A stretch of DNA of 64,000 nucleotides, taken from contig NC_133030.1 of the NCBI RefSeq assembly GCF_048771995.1, positions 10,866,001-10,930,000 on the forward strand. Direction: 5' to 3'. The notes beneath the pieces were generated by a model. It saw nothing but the letters and a program-made list of their open reading frames with translations, was not told where the DNA came from and did no database searches. The number at the start of each line of letters is the position of its first letter. The stretch's first letter is position 1. The translations under genes were made by a program, and so were the position numbers. The DNA is from Taeniopygia guttata. Taxonomy: Eukaryota; Chordata; Aves; Passeriformes; Estrildidae. This document shows, in pieces, positions 1 to 9,963 of the stretch.

Positions 1-2350
1 ATTAATGCTTGTGAAGCACTTGAAAATGGCACATGGTGTATGCTCCTGCAAACCATGTTGATTAATTACCATCAGCGATCTACTGGTTTGTTAGGAACCT
101 TTCCGAGGTGGGCCTTCTCATTAGTCTGGTACAAAGCAACCCTCAGCAGGAGGGAACAAGTTGCTTCAAACACGGTTCAACTTTCTGCCAGTTTCGTCTT
201 CATCTCACTGACAGACTTCTGAATCTTAATTTAATTATAGTGCCTTAAATGTTTTGTGATAGCATATCTCAATCTCTCAGTTCTGTCTTTTTATGTTTTT
301 TTAAGTTGTGGGATAGAGGAATAGATAATTTTTTCCAGTGTCCATTAAATTTCCCTTTGCCTCCAGTGCAGTATGTGCTCCATAAAAGAGATGAACCTGC
401 TGCAAGTGAAATAAGCTGATGCTGCACTGTCTTTTTAGAGCAACAAAAATCTTTATAGATTATTTTCCCGAGTGCCATGAATCTCCTTCAAAGCCTTAAG
501 TCACTGATACCAATTAATAAACTTAATAGTCTAATTTTCAATTCACATTCAGGCCGTACAGAGCGTGTGCTCTGGCAGATGCTTGAAAGCTTTGTCTTTC
601 AGAGATAAAATGTTACCTTGTGTGTGAGGTGGGGGTGATTCAGGAGCAGAAAGACCTGTTAAAGTGCAGCACCTGAGGCCTCCTTGTTTTCTGAATTTAC
701 AGTCTCAGGCTGGCAGTCGTATAAATGAGTGATGCTCTCTGATGTTCTCTTCCAAGCAGGCAACAAAATTGGCAGGGAGTCTTGGGTTTTGTGCTGATGT
801 GTCCAGAATTCAAATAATTTCATTCTCGGCTATAATGACAATTGGAGGCAGAGTATTACCTTGAGAAAAGAGAAGGGAGAGATGACTTCTGGATCCTGTA
901 TTGAATTAACAACCGATTCCCTTTTACTCTCTCTGCTGAAAACTCTATTATGCAGGGCTCTTATTGCCCTTATTCAAGGGCAGGGAATTAAAAAAGTGAT
1001 ATCGATGGTAATGCTCTCATCTTCCTGCCATGACACTGAATAATGGGGACAAAGAAGGGGAATCTTGACGGATGATACGCCTTTTAAAATACTGCTGATG
1101 GCGAAAACATGGAAAGGACGATGCATTTGAGTACCAGTGATGAAGTCATATTCAGATTTTTGTGCTTTTTGCTTAGGACATTAAATTAGTTTTGCTTTCC
1201 TTTTTGTAGTTGGTTTTGGAACATTTTATTTTCATGTTTTTGCAGGAGGGAGTCCTTACTTTAAGGAACATAATCAAGATGAGGGAAAGTGTTGCTTACA
1301 CTAATTCCAAGAGAAATCTGCTCTCTCTCCTCCTAGGCTCAGAGAGCAAGCTTTGGGAATTTGTCAGGGAAAAGTCCAGCGACAGATTGGTATACTTATT
1401 TGGGGAGAGCAATACTACTGCTCAGGTGGAGGTTCTTCTGGCACTTTCCAGTTCAGCTTAAGCTCTTTCTGGAGTTACACAGTTTAAATAAAACTGGTGG
1501 TCTTATAAAAAATTATACCCACTGTGGACCCTTCCTTTACAAATACATACATTTAGGTCTAAAAAATTTATTTCCCTTTGTAAACTAGACCTTACACAAA
1601 ATAATGAGTGTGTTTGCATTAGGAACTTCCATGGAATAAGTGAGAGCACCTCCATTCTATGAGTGGGTAAATGAGAAGCAAAATATTGAACTACCTTGCC
1701 AAAAGTCGTTTTCTGAGGTGAGAACAAAACACAGGTCTTAGTCTACTTAGTGCAAACCTACAAGGTTTGAGCTATTAACACTCTTCCCTGATCTCAGCCC
1801 AGATGTAAATGAGGCCCCTTGCCCTAAATTTTCAGTTGAAACTTCTGTGAGGTGGAATCATGAAAATCAGCCCTGTTACAGCTCACAGTCTGTGTACATG
1901 TGACACGACCTGGAGAACCATTGTGCACCTCCACCCTACCTCAGCATCCTGGCTACACCCACCAAGCTTTGAAAATAAACTCATAAATGACTTTAGGCTT
2001 TGTTCTTAGCTGGACAGAATATTTGCAAGGAGCCACTGTCAATGAAGAGAGCTGATAGCTGTATTTTCCTTGCCTTTCCTTGCCTCTGCTGGCAGGAATT
2101 CAGGCTAATAATTATAATTATAACCAGCTGCTTGTGGCCTCCAGAGGTCAGCATATCACTGGAAAATAGCTAAATATCAGCACCCTCAATCTATGCTTTC
2201 CATGTTGTTCTCATTAGGTGTAGTTTCCAATTTCTCTGATAACAAGGTTTAAAGGGTTTTTCCCCAACACTACTTGTGACAGCAAAAGCAAGAAAAAAGC
2301 TCTCAGAGTATGGATTGTAAAATGCAAAATGTTGTCATTGATCAGTGGCT
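1..2350. other. Intergenic sequence 3' of LMO2
   Basis: AT-rich sequence with only short, non-conserved-looking ORFs. I recognise no gene, CR1 tail or RNA. Confidence 0.7.
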
Positions 2351-2474
2351 GGGACATTTCCTGTGTGACAAGTTTATTTAGAACAGTCAAGTAGATATCC
2401 ACAGGTTTAAGTGGGACATCCCCTGGGTGACAAGTTTATTGAGAACAGCCAAGTAGATGTCCACAGGTTTAAGG
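2351..2474. repeat. 62-bp tandem duplication
   Basis: Two head-to-tail 62-bp copies, 2351-2412 and 2413-2474, both beginning gggacat and ending in acaggtttaag plus one base. They differ at 7 of 62 positions without indels, so the duplication is old. Each copy contains AATAAACTTG on the minus strand. Confidence 0.9.
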
Positions 2475-2742
2475 TGCTACTCCTGATGTGTTAGTAGTGA
2501 TGGAGTGAATGAACCTGCCAAGCACCTTCTGGGTGGGTGCCAGACTTTCGCAGCTGTGGGAAAAGCTTTAATTTTTAGTGCCTTTCAACACAACTTGCTG
2601 TTGTAGTCCCATTCTGAGAAAGAATAATATAGAACCAGAAATGAGAAATAAAGAGTGAAAATCAGAGGCATGAAACAGCTTTCAGGCAAGAAGAAACTTA
2701 GACTATTCACCTCAGGAAAAATAAGTTGGAGAGAATATGATA

Positions 2743-2790
2743 TCATAGAATCATGGAATGGTTTGGTTTAGAAGGGACCTTAAAGATGAC
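2743..2790 (-). mobile_element. CR1 LINE 3'-end fragment
   Basis: Starts tcatagaatcatggaatggt and continues to an aagggacctt core, the antisense of the CR1 3' end. Confidence 0.85.
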
Positions 2791-3221
2791 TGAAATTAAT
2801 TCTTTCTAAATACGTTTATTGGCTCTCATTATATTATCCTGGATTCCCTAATCCAGAGCAAAACCAGGATGAGCTACCTTTCTAACAGGCCCAAATCTCA
2901 CACAATCTCCAAGATCAGATAGATGCAATCTGTTACAAAACACCCAGAACCAGCCTCAAAACAGCCTCATAAACACCAAAGAGTTACACAACACTAATTT
3001 CTCCTACAGCACAATCTAATTTCTTAGCATGAAGAGCACAAGATTTACTGAGCCCTTTACTGTGCTTTGAAACACAACCTGAAGTGGATCCAGCTGTATA
3101 CAAAGAGTAGAAACCCTGTTACCTAAAAATAAAACTAATAATACAAACAAAAAATCCGTCACAATTAAAAAAAAAAAAAATCAAATAGAAAGAAAGAACA
3201 ACACTCAAATCTTTCATTATT

Positions 3222-3227
3222 TTTATT
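3222..3227 (-). promoter_or_regulatory. LMO2: LMO2 polyadenylation signal, second candidate
   Basis: AATAAA on the minus strand, 40 bp beyond the first signal and followed by an AT-rich stretch. Either or both could be used. Confidence 0.45.
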
Positions 3228-3261
3228 AAAGCTGCAGAGTCTTACTACACACAACAAATAT

Positions 3262-3267
3262 TTTATT
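3262..3267 (-). promoter_or_regulatory. LMO2: LMO2 polyadenylation signal, first candidate
   Basis: AATAAA on the minus strand, about 660 nt after the LMO2 stop. It is the first canonical signal reached downstream of the coding sequence. Confidence 0.5.
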
Positions 3268-3925
3268 GATATAATCTAAGTTAATAAAATAGTTGAACAA
3301 CTCTTTAGATTTATATTTGTATAGAAATGATCTGGGGAACATCTCATCTTGAGACAGCAGTGCCCGAAAACAACTATTCAGCAGGGTTATTTAAAAGAAG
3401 AGTTTGGGACTAGAGGATGAACAGTTCATTCTCAAAGGAAAAAGAAAAAATCCATGCAAAAATAACTCCCACCCAAAGTATAAGGCCATATGGAATGACC
3501 ACGTGAGGGATGGCTCTTTCTTTCCAGTATTCCTACTGTGGGAGCTTGTCATCTAAACTCAGCAATGAAAACAAGACAGAAAGAAAACTGAATTGCACAA
3601 TCCTAGTCTGCAGGTGACAAGGTCGTAACATCTCTTTACAAGTCCCTACTCTGTTCCAGTTGGGAGGATGGGTTATGGTGCTGTGTCTGTCCCCAGCTGC
3701 CAGCTGATGTCAGTTACTGTCCGTGCTGTGAACACAAGTCAGTCTAGCTACTATTGCTTTGCTCTCCTTCCTTCACCCGGGTGTACTTTACATTCTACGT
3801 AGCACTGCCTGCCAAGGGCCAACTGCGTGGCGTTTCCCCCCGCTCCAAAGCCCACAGCCCAAGGGATGATCTGGCTGCAGCTGGGCCCGGGAGGTGTCTG
3901 TCCCAGAGCGCCAGGCACGCCCATG

Positions 3926-4145
3926 CTAGATCATGCCGTTGATCTTAGTCCACTCGTAGATGTCCTGCTCGCACACGATGTCCGAGTTGATGAGGAGGTA
4001 CCTGTCCCCCACACAGAAGTGCTTCTGGCAGGCAGCGCACTTGAAGCACTCAAGGTGATAGACCTTGTCCTTCACCCGCATGGTCATCTCGTAGGCGCGG
4101 ATCCGCTTCTCGCAGGAGGCGCACAGCCCGTCCTGCCCAAAGAGC
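3926..4145 (-). CDS. LMO2: LMO2 coding exon 3 (LIM2 and stop)
   Basis: 220 nt from the last base of R86 to the stop codon TAG (3928-3926). The acceptor TTGCAG lies just above 4145. It encodes [20 protein letters not shown], the LIM2 zinc ligands (CASC, HLEC, CAAC, CEQD) and the C-terminal WTKINGMI. Confidence 0.97.
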
Positions 4146-7100
4146 CTGCAATGACAGCACAGAGGTCAGCACAGCTCCTTGCCTGGCAAAACCCCGTCAA
4201 AACCAGAGCACAACGCCCTTGATCCATCAGGACCAGTTGAGTTAGAGAGAGGTTGTGTGGAAAGCTGCCGAGCAGAACTGGAAGCTTTGCAACACCAAAA
4301 ATTGAAACAGGAAATCCAAGGTCTTCACCTTGGATAAAATCACAGAATGGGTTGGGCTGGAAGGAAATTTAAAGTCCATCCTGTGCCACCCCCTGCCATG
4401 GCATCCTGTCCCTGCCATGGGCAGGGACACCTTCCACTAGCGCAGGTTGCTCCAAGCCTCATCCAACCCAGCCTTGGACATTTCCAAGGATGGGGCAGCC
4501 ACAGCTTCTCTGGGCAACTTATGCCAGGGCCTCCCCACCCTCCCAGGGAAGAATTTCTTCCTTAATATCCAAACTAAATCTACTCAAATCTATCAATATA
4601 ATTGGCTTCTCTGATCAATGACCTTATCCTGAATTGAAGGAGCAAATGTTGTCCAGAGTACTGCATGAAGTTGTGCCATATTAACACTTCCACTTCTGTG
4701 ATCAACAGAAATTACCTTTTGCTAATAATTTTTGCCTTTCTTAAACTGTTACTCTGTAATTTACAGAAAGGAGTTGGGATAAGCCATGGTCTAAGGCTCT
4801 CCTGACTTTTGTCTGTGCCTTCACATTGGAAATTCTTTCAAGCACTTCTATATCCATAAAGGCACACCTGATCCATGGTGTCTCTCCTGATGGGTTTCAG
4901 AAGGACACTTCTAAGACCTCCTGGATGCCTGTGAGACAGTTTTATGCTGTGAACTGCTCTTTAATCCACGTGGAGAAACCCTGCTGAGGTCCTCATGATA
5001 TTATCTATAAAAAGGAGCCTTTAATGAATGCCATACAGAGTTTATTAAGTCAAATCAGTAATAAAGAAGCATGAATATATTGATTTATTTTTAAGGGATG
5101 AATGCTACAGGTGATGTAGTCATTGAGTTTGACTTCCAAACTTCCATGCTATATCTGGAAAGAGTTTTTCCACCTCCTACACATCTCCTGCATGTGCTGT
5201 GCCTGATTTAAATCATCCTCTGGAAGAAAGGATGTGTGGTGAATTAAGAGACCTTTAAGGAGAAAGACTGTCATTTCTTTTGTCTACCAGGAGATGTCAG
5301 TGTTTACTTCTGCCCAGTGAAAGTAACACTAAGGTTACAAAAAAATTGCCAAATTTTTCATTCATGAGGGAAGATATCTATTGCATTATTAAATAAATAA
5401 AAACGTTGGATTTCACTGCAAGAAAATGCATTAATTGTATTGCCATACTTCCTGTTGCTTCCATTTTAAGTTGAAAAGTATCTGGGAAGTGTAATTAACA
5501 CTGGATCACTGCTGGATTTACAAGTGGTCCCATTAGCAGAACTCAGTCCTTAATTTCTGCTCAGCAAAATTCCATCAGCAAAGCCCAGGGACAGCATAAT
5601 TAGGAAGTCCTAATTATTATAAAAACAAAATTTTGGTTTTGTTTTTATTGGCAGGTAAATTAGCCTTCAGTAAAAAAGCTGGAAAAATACCAAATATCAT
5701 TATTCTGTTCCACAAACCTCCTGACACGTTAGGGATCCTTTAGAAGAAATGGAACACAATGAGCACACCAAAGATCAATACATTTTGATCGAGAATGTAA
5801 AGATCCTTTGTTATCAATTTTTGTGAAATATCTTAGTCTCCAATTAATCCTTTACTTAGAAATTTTTGTCAAAACAGGCAGGCAGGGAGTTACTGATGAA
5901 AACACCCATAACAAGTGTATTTGTAGGATCTGATTCTGCAAAATGTGCAAATTTTTGCTTATTCAGTACCAGGCTTAAGAATGCCAAAACCCTAAATGCT
6001 CTTTCATCTCTTACCTGGGTGTAAACATCTTTAAGTTCCAAGGCAATTCTGGGAGAAGCAGAAAATTCCTTAAAACCATTTACGGGCATCAGTTCATTGC
6101 CAGCTCAGTGGGAGATTGCTGGAATTCAGCACCTTTTCCCAATTTCTGCTTGCCAGAATGCCACATTGACCCTTCACCTGGAGCTGTGGGTTAGGTCTGA
6201 ATGCCAGATGCCAGCAACTCTGAGTCCTAGGAGTTCTTTCTGTATTCTTCACATTATCAAATAATTCTGGTTCATCCACAATGTGTAGCACTGCTTTCGT
6301 TTCCATTAAAAATGCTTCCCACCCCCCCCCCAACCTTTAAAAGATTTAGATATAAACAACTTCATGTTGTTTATCTAACCAAGGCAGATAATCTCTAGTT
6401 TTATCTATAATTTTCTGAAGAATCCCAGCAATACTAAAAGCATCTGCATATGAATCCCAAAAATATGAGGACAGGCTGATGGAGTGGGGCTGTGCACTCT
6501 GGAGAAGGCTCTGGGGAGATCCTACAGAGATCCTTACAGTGCTTAAAGGGGTTCCAGGAGAGCTGGAGGTGGACTTTGGGGGTGGAGGATGGGACAAAGG
6601 GGAATGGCTTTTAAATGACAGATAGTGTGTTTAGTTGGGATATTGGGAAGGAATTCTTCCCTGAGGTAAGGCCCTGGCACAGGTTGCCCAAGAAGCTGCA
6701 GATGCCCCATCCCTGGAAGGCCAGGGTAGAGGGGAATTGGAGCAACCTGTCCTAGTGGAAGGTATCTCTGCCCGTGGCAGGGGCTGAAACAAGAGGAGCT
6801 GTAAGGTCCCTTTCCAACCCAAATGATTCAGGCATTCTAGGACAGGAGCCCATACTGCAAACCTGAGCTTGCAGGTACCACCAGGCTTTGAGAGCCATTC
6901 CAAATTAATTCCTCATTCCCAGCTGTACTCAGCAAAAAATGGGAAGGAGGGAGGAAGGATTTGAGGAGTGGGATGCCTACCTGAGATAGTCCCTCCTGCA
7001 GAGCTTCCTGCCCAGCTTGTAGTAGAGGCGCCTGCCCACCTCTCCGAGCCGGCAGCCGCACAGGTCGCAGCTGAGGCAGTCCTCGTGCCAGTACTGGTCG

Positions 7101-9826
7101 ATGGCCTTCAGGAAATAGCGGTCCCCGATGTTCTGCTGGCAGCCCCCGCATGTCAGCAGCGACGGGGGGATCTGCAGCACCTCATCCACCGGCTCCCTGA
7201 GGGAGTGAGACAAACGTTGGACAAGGGGAACCCACTCCAAGAGCATCCACGCAAGAAGAAGGAAAAGCGAAATAAGTCACAACTCAGACAGGTTAGGACA
7301 GGGGTGGTGTCCTTGTTTTTGCTGGTTTACACCAAGACTAAGAAAGGCACCCAAGGGATTTTACACTTTCCATTGGGAAATGGAAATCTGGAGACTAAGT
7401 TTGTCGGTATCACTTCTCAGAACAGCACGAAATTAATAAACACAACAGCTGATTCTGTTGCCCAACTGGTTTAAGTCTCACTGCTAATTTTAATAAAGCC
7501 AGCATTTTACCTCATGTTGTTGCAGGACTTCTTTTTTCCCTTAGCCAAGGACATGAATCCCCTTGGATGGGTCTGTGCCAACATACTTCAATTATCTGGG
7601 ATTTACACATCCATGAGTGAAAGGAGGCAAAAATCTTTATTGTGATATTAGCACTGACTCTTTATGCACCTTATTTTGTTCCTTTTTCTAAAAAGCTTGG
7701 AGATCTAGGATAATTCTGGTTAAAGAAGTGAGAATTTCCTTCAAAGCCACTTTCTTAAAGACTTCTGTGTCTTTTGGGGTAATTTCACAACAGCAAAAAA
7801 AATTAAAAGAACAGTGCCTGAACTCAGTTTTGTATTGTTTTGGGCTTCACCCAAATACCTGAAAAGTAAATCAAAAAATCTACTGGATCCATCCCTTAAG
7901 AACTTCCTTAATTTCAAACCTGTGGCTAGTAGAGTGGACCCCAAATTTTTTCATATTATTGGATTAGTGCTCCAGCACAGAGTCCCCGAGCAATTTGCTT
8001 CTGTCATTGGTCTGTCCTCCCCTGGGCTGCTGGGGGCAGAGGAGACCTACACTGATGAAGAAGCTCTGCTCCCAGTTTCCAGCAGGCAACAGGAAAAAAA
8101 TTGTATTACTCCTGCTTATTTACTGGATCAGCAGTTTTCTGGGCAAAAATTACTTTCTTCGGCAGGGAGAAACGACCTCTGGTCAAAAGCTTCTCGGCTG
8201 AGAAAGTGATCCTGCAGTTTTATTTAGGCAAGCTGAGCTCTGAGATATTATCTGGTTTTATTCTGCTCTGGTTTCTCCCTTCTAAGTTTAAACTGCTGTG
8301 CCCTGCAAGCTATGTCGTAACACCCCTCTCCTGCCAGCTCACCATCCTGTGAGTTTTCATTAAAATCATGGGGAACTCATTATTAGGCCCTATTTTTTTC
8401 CAAATTTATCCTTTTGGGCCACATATTCCCTTTCCTAACACGTGGGCTCCATGCTGACAACTTCTGAGAGCTTTCCAGTAGAAGGAAGCACACATCATTA
8501 TCCTTCGTTTTCTGTTGTTTGAAACTTTGGAGTGTACCCCAAAATGTTTCATCTGAGGGGTGTTTGGGAATCCCAAGCCAGGTTTCTCTGAGAGCCCTAA
8601 GCTCCGGAACAGCCCAACGGATGTTTATGCAGAACAGCATTCCTGGTTAACACATTAGGCTTTTGATGTCCATGGATTTCTAAACCAGCACTTAATCCAC
8701 CAGAACACAAGGCAGGTAAATAAATAAAGATTAAAAAAAACTTTGTAGATGAAAGCTGGACATCATTAGGAGCTGAGATTAGAGTTTCTTTAAAAAACAG
8801 CACAAAAGAAAATGTAACATGTAAAACATCATGGAATGAAGTGATTCAATCCCCAAAAGCAGCGGTTCCCATGTGCTCGTTCCGGGCTCCAAGCTATGGC
8901 ATTTTTAGTATCTGACAGGAAACAAACCACGTATGACTCAATTTACTGAGAGCGATGTTTTAAGCGTTATCTAGAAACGGAGATTTTATAGTTTATTTCT
9001 TTTTTCTTCTCTTTTACCGCGATCCCAGACAAGCCTCAGTGCAGTTAATTAGCATGTTCAGGGCTGAAGTGGCCCTGGGTCTGTGCTGAGTTAGCATCCC
9101 TGGGTGCGCAGCAGGGACGGGACAGCGGGAGCACCCCCCGGGAGAAAGCCTGGATCTGGACACGGAAGCCGGTCCCTTCCCTGAGTGGGAAGCCCAGAGA
9201 GGGAAATTCTCATCTCCTACATCCCGTCCATCAAGTCTGTCTACATGCTCTTAGCAGAACACCCAGCCCCCACCAAAGCTTTCTACGAGCTTTTGGAAGT
9301 TGCATTACGAAAACGTGGAAGTTGGGCACCCGCAGCTAACAGCCCTGACCTTTCACTGATCGGCTGCAGCGAGTCGGGCAGGTCGGGGATGGGGCAGAGG
9401 GTCCCTCGGGATGGAATACCTGAAAGCCTGGGAAGCGGGACGCTCTCTCTGTCTCGCCGAGCATCCCCACCACCCCGCCGTGGGATGAGCGAGTGGGAGA
9501 TGCCCTGCCCGGGGGGAATTGCGCCTCTCTTCTCCCGGCTGCTCTTCCCTCAACTTGGGGGGCTCTCCCCAAGCTTCCCCACGCCGTCAGCCCTGCAGGG
9601 CCGGGGCAGCCCGGTGTCCTGTGCAGGGGAAGGGGGGTCGGAGCGGCGGGGGCTGCCGCCGAAGCCCTCCGGGGCTGCCGGGCGCACAATGCCGGCGGCG
9701 GCTCCGTCGGGGAGGACGGGTGGCACCGGGAGGCGAGCGGGGACGATGGCGAGCGGGGGACCGGGCAGAAGAAGCGCGCACTTACTCGGAAGGATCGAGG
9801 CTTTTCCTCTCGATGGCCGATGACAT
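3926..9826 (-). CDS. LMO2: LMO2, LIM-domain-only protein 2 (whole coding span, 3 coding exons)
   Basis: Joining 9826-9786, 7196-6981 and 4145-3926 on the minus strand gives 477 nt, a 158-residue protein plus TAG, the usual length of the short LMO2 form. It starts [10 protein letters not shown] and ends [11 protein letters not shown]1 zinc ligands fall at C30, C33, H51, C54, C57, C60, C80 and D83; LIM2 ligands at C94, C97, H116, C119, C122, C125, C144 and D147, so both zinc fingers of each LIM domain are intact. From family knowledge, LMO2 does not bind DNA itself; it is a nuclear adaptor linking LDB1, TAL1/E-protein and GATA1/2 in haematopoietic and endothelial cells and is a T-cell leukaemia oncogene in humans. 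All four splice sites are GT/AG and phases match. The sequence looks nearly or fully identical to mammalian LMO2. Other LMO family members are excluded by the N-terminus and the TKINGMI end. Confidence 0.97.
4340..4585 (-). mobile_element. CR1 LINE 3' fragment
   Basis: Antisense CR1: cacagaatgggttgggctgg at the left end, then cagggacaccttccacta, the ggatggggcagccacagctt block and the gaagaatttcttcctta block. Confidence 0.93.
6463..6842 (+). mobile_element. CR1 LINE 3' fragment, about 380 bp
   Basis: Sense CR1 from the ggagaaggctctggggag block through ccctggcacaggttgccc and ggaagg linkers to ccctttccaacccaaatgat. One of the longest CR1 copies here; it has no coding capacity. Confidence 0.93.
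6981..7196 (-). CDS. LMO2: LMO2 coding exon 2 (LIM1)
   Basis: 216 nt encoding E14 to residue 85 plus two bases of R86. It is preceded by TCAG at 7200-7197 and followed by GTAGGC at 6980-6975. It carries the acidic linker EEPVDEV and the complete LIM1 domain, with the CGGC, HEDC, CDLC and CRRD zinc-ligand clusters. Confidence 0.97.
7197..9785 (-). other. LMO2: LMO2 intron between coding exons 1 and 2
   Basis: 2.6 kb intron with GTAAG donor and TCAG acceptor. No CR1 tail was seen. The 5' half contains an ETS/RUNX/AP-1/GATA motif cluster at 8915-8972, and its first 300 bp belong to the CpG island. Confidence 0.9.
8915..8972. promoter_or_regulatory. Candidate LMO2 intronic blood/endothelial enhancer core
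   Basis: Within 58 bp there are an ETS core ACAGGAAAC (8915-8923), a RUNX site AACCAC (8925-8930), a perfect AP-1 site TGACTCA (8934-8940) and a GATA site AGATAA (minus, 8972-8967). The cluster lies about 0.9 kb inside the gene from the LMO2 ATG, comparable to a known +1 kb Lmo2 enhancer in mouse. Function is inferred from motif content and position only. Confidence 0.4.
9786..9826 (-). CDS. LMO2: LMO2 coding exon 1 (start codon exon)
   Basis: ATG at 9826-9824 opens [13 protein letters not shown], followed by the first two bases of E14. A GTAAG donor follows at 9785-9781. The exon probably begins at 9963, where a pyrimidine-rich tract and CTGCAG (9969-9964) form a good 3' splice acceptor, leaving 137 nt of 5'UTR. 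The start context (CCA before ATG, T at +4) is weak, but the product matches the known LMO2 N-terminus. The frame stays open upstream of this ATG (see findings). Confidence 0.95.
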
Positions 9827-9963
9827 TGGCAGGGCCGGTTCCTTTGTGGCGTGCCGGTGGTGGGCTCTGCCCCCGCCGCCCCCGCAGAGGCTGTCTGCTC
9901 GCGGAGCCTTGTCGCCAGCCGCGCTGCCCCGCCGCCCCGCGATGACATTCACAGGATTTCCTC
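9827..9963 (-). other. LMO2: LMO2 5'UTR part of the start-codon exon
   Basis: The stretch from a predicted acceptor (CTGCAG at 9969-9964 after a CT-rich tract) to the LMO2 ATG. Transcripts from an upstream promoter would splice here; proximal-promoter transcripts could start within or above it. It contains an out-of-frame ATG at 9948-9946 and no in-frame stop. Exact transcript ends cannot be read from sequence alone. Confidence 0.6.

Larger units (their letters stand above)
3220..3925 (-). other. LMO2: LMO2 3'UTR (inferred extent)
   Basis: Sequence following the LMO2 stop on the minus strand. The first two AATAAA signals reached are at 3267-3262 and 3227-3222, which would give a 3'UTR of roughly 0.65-0.72 kb. 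No AATAAA occurs nearer the stop. Further AATAAA copies at about 2440-2435 and 2378-2373 leave room for a longer form. Confidence 0.55.
4146..6980 (-). other. LMO2: LMO2 intron between coding exons 2 and 3
   Basis: 2.8 kb intron with GT/AG ends. It holds two CR1 fragments (4340-4585 and 6463-6842) in opposite orientations and otherwise AT-rich unique sequence. I saw no gene within it. Confidence 0.9.
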
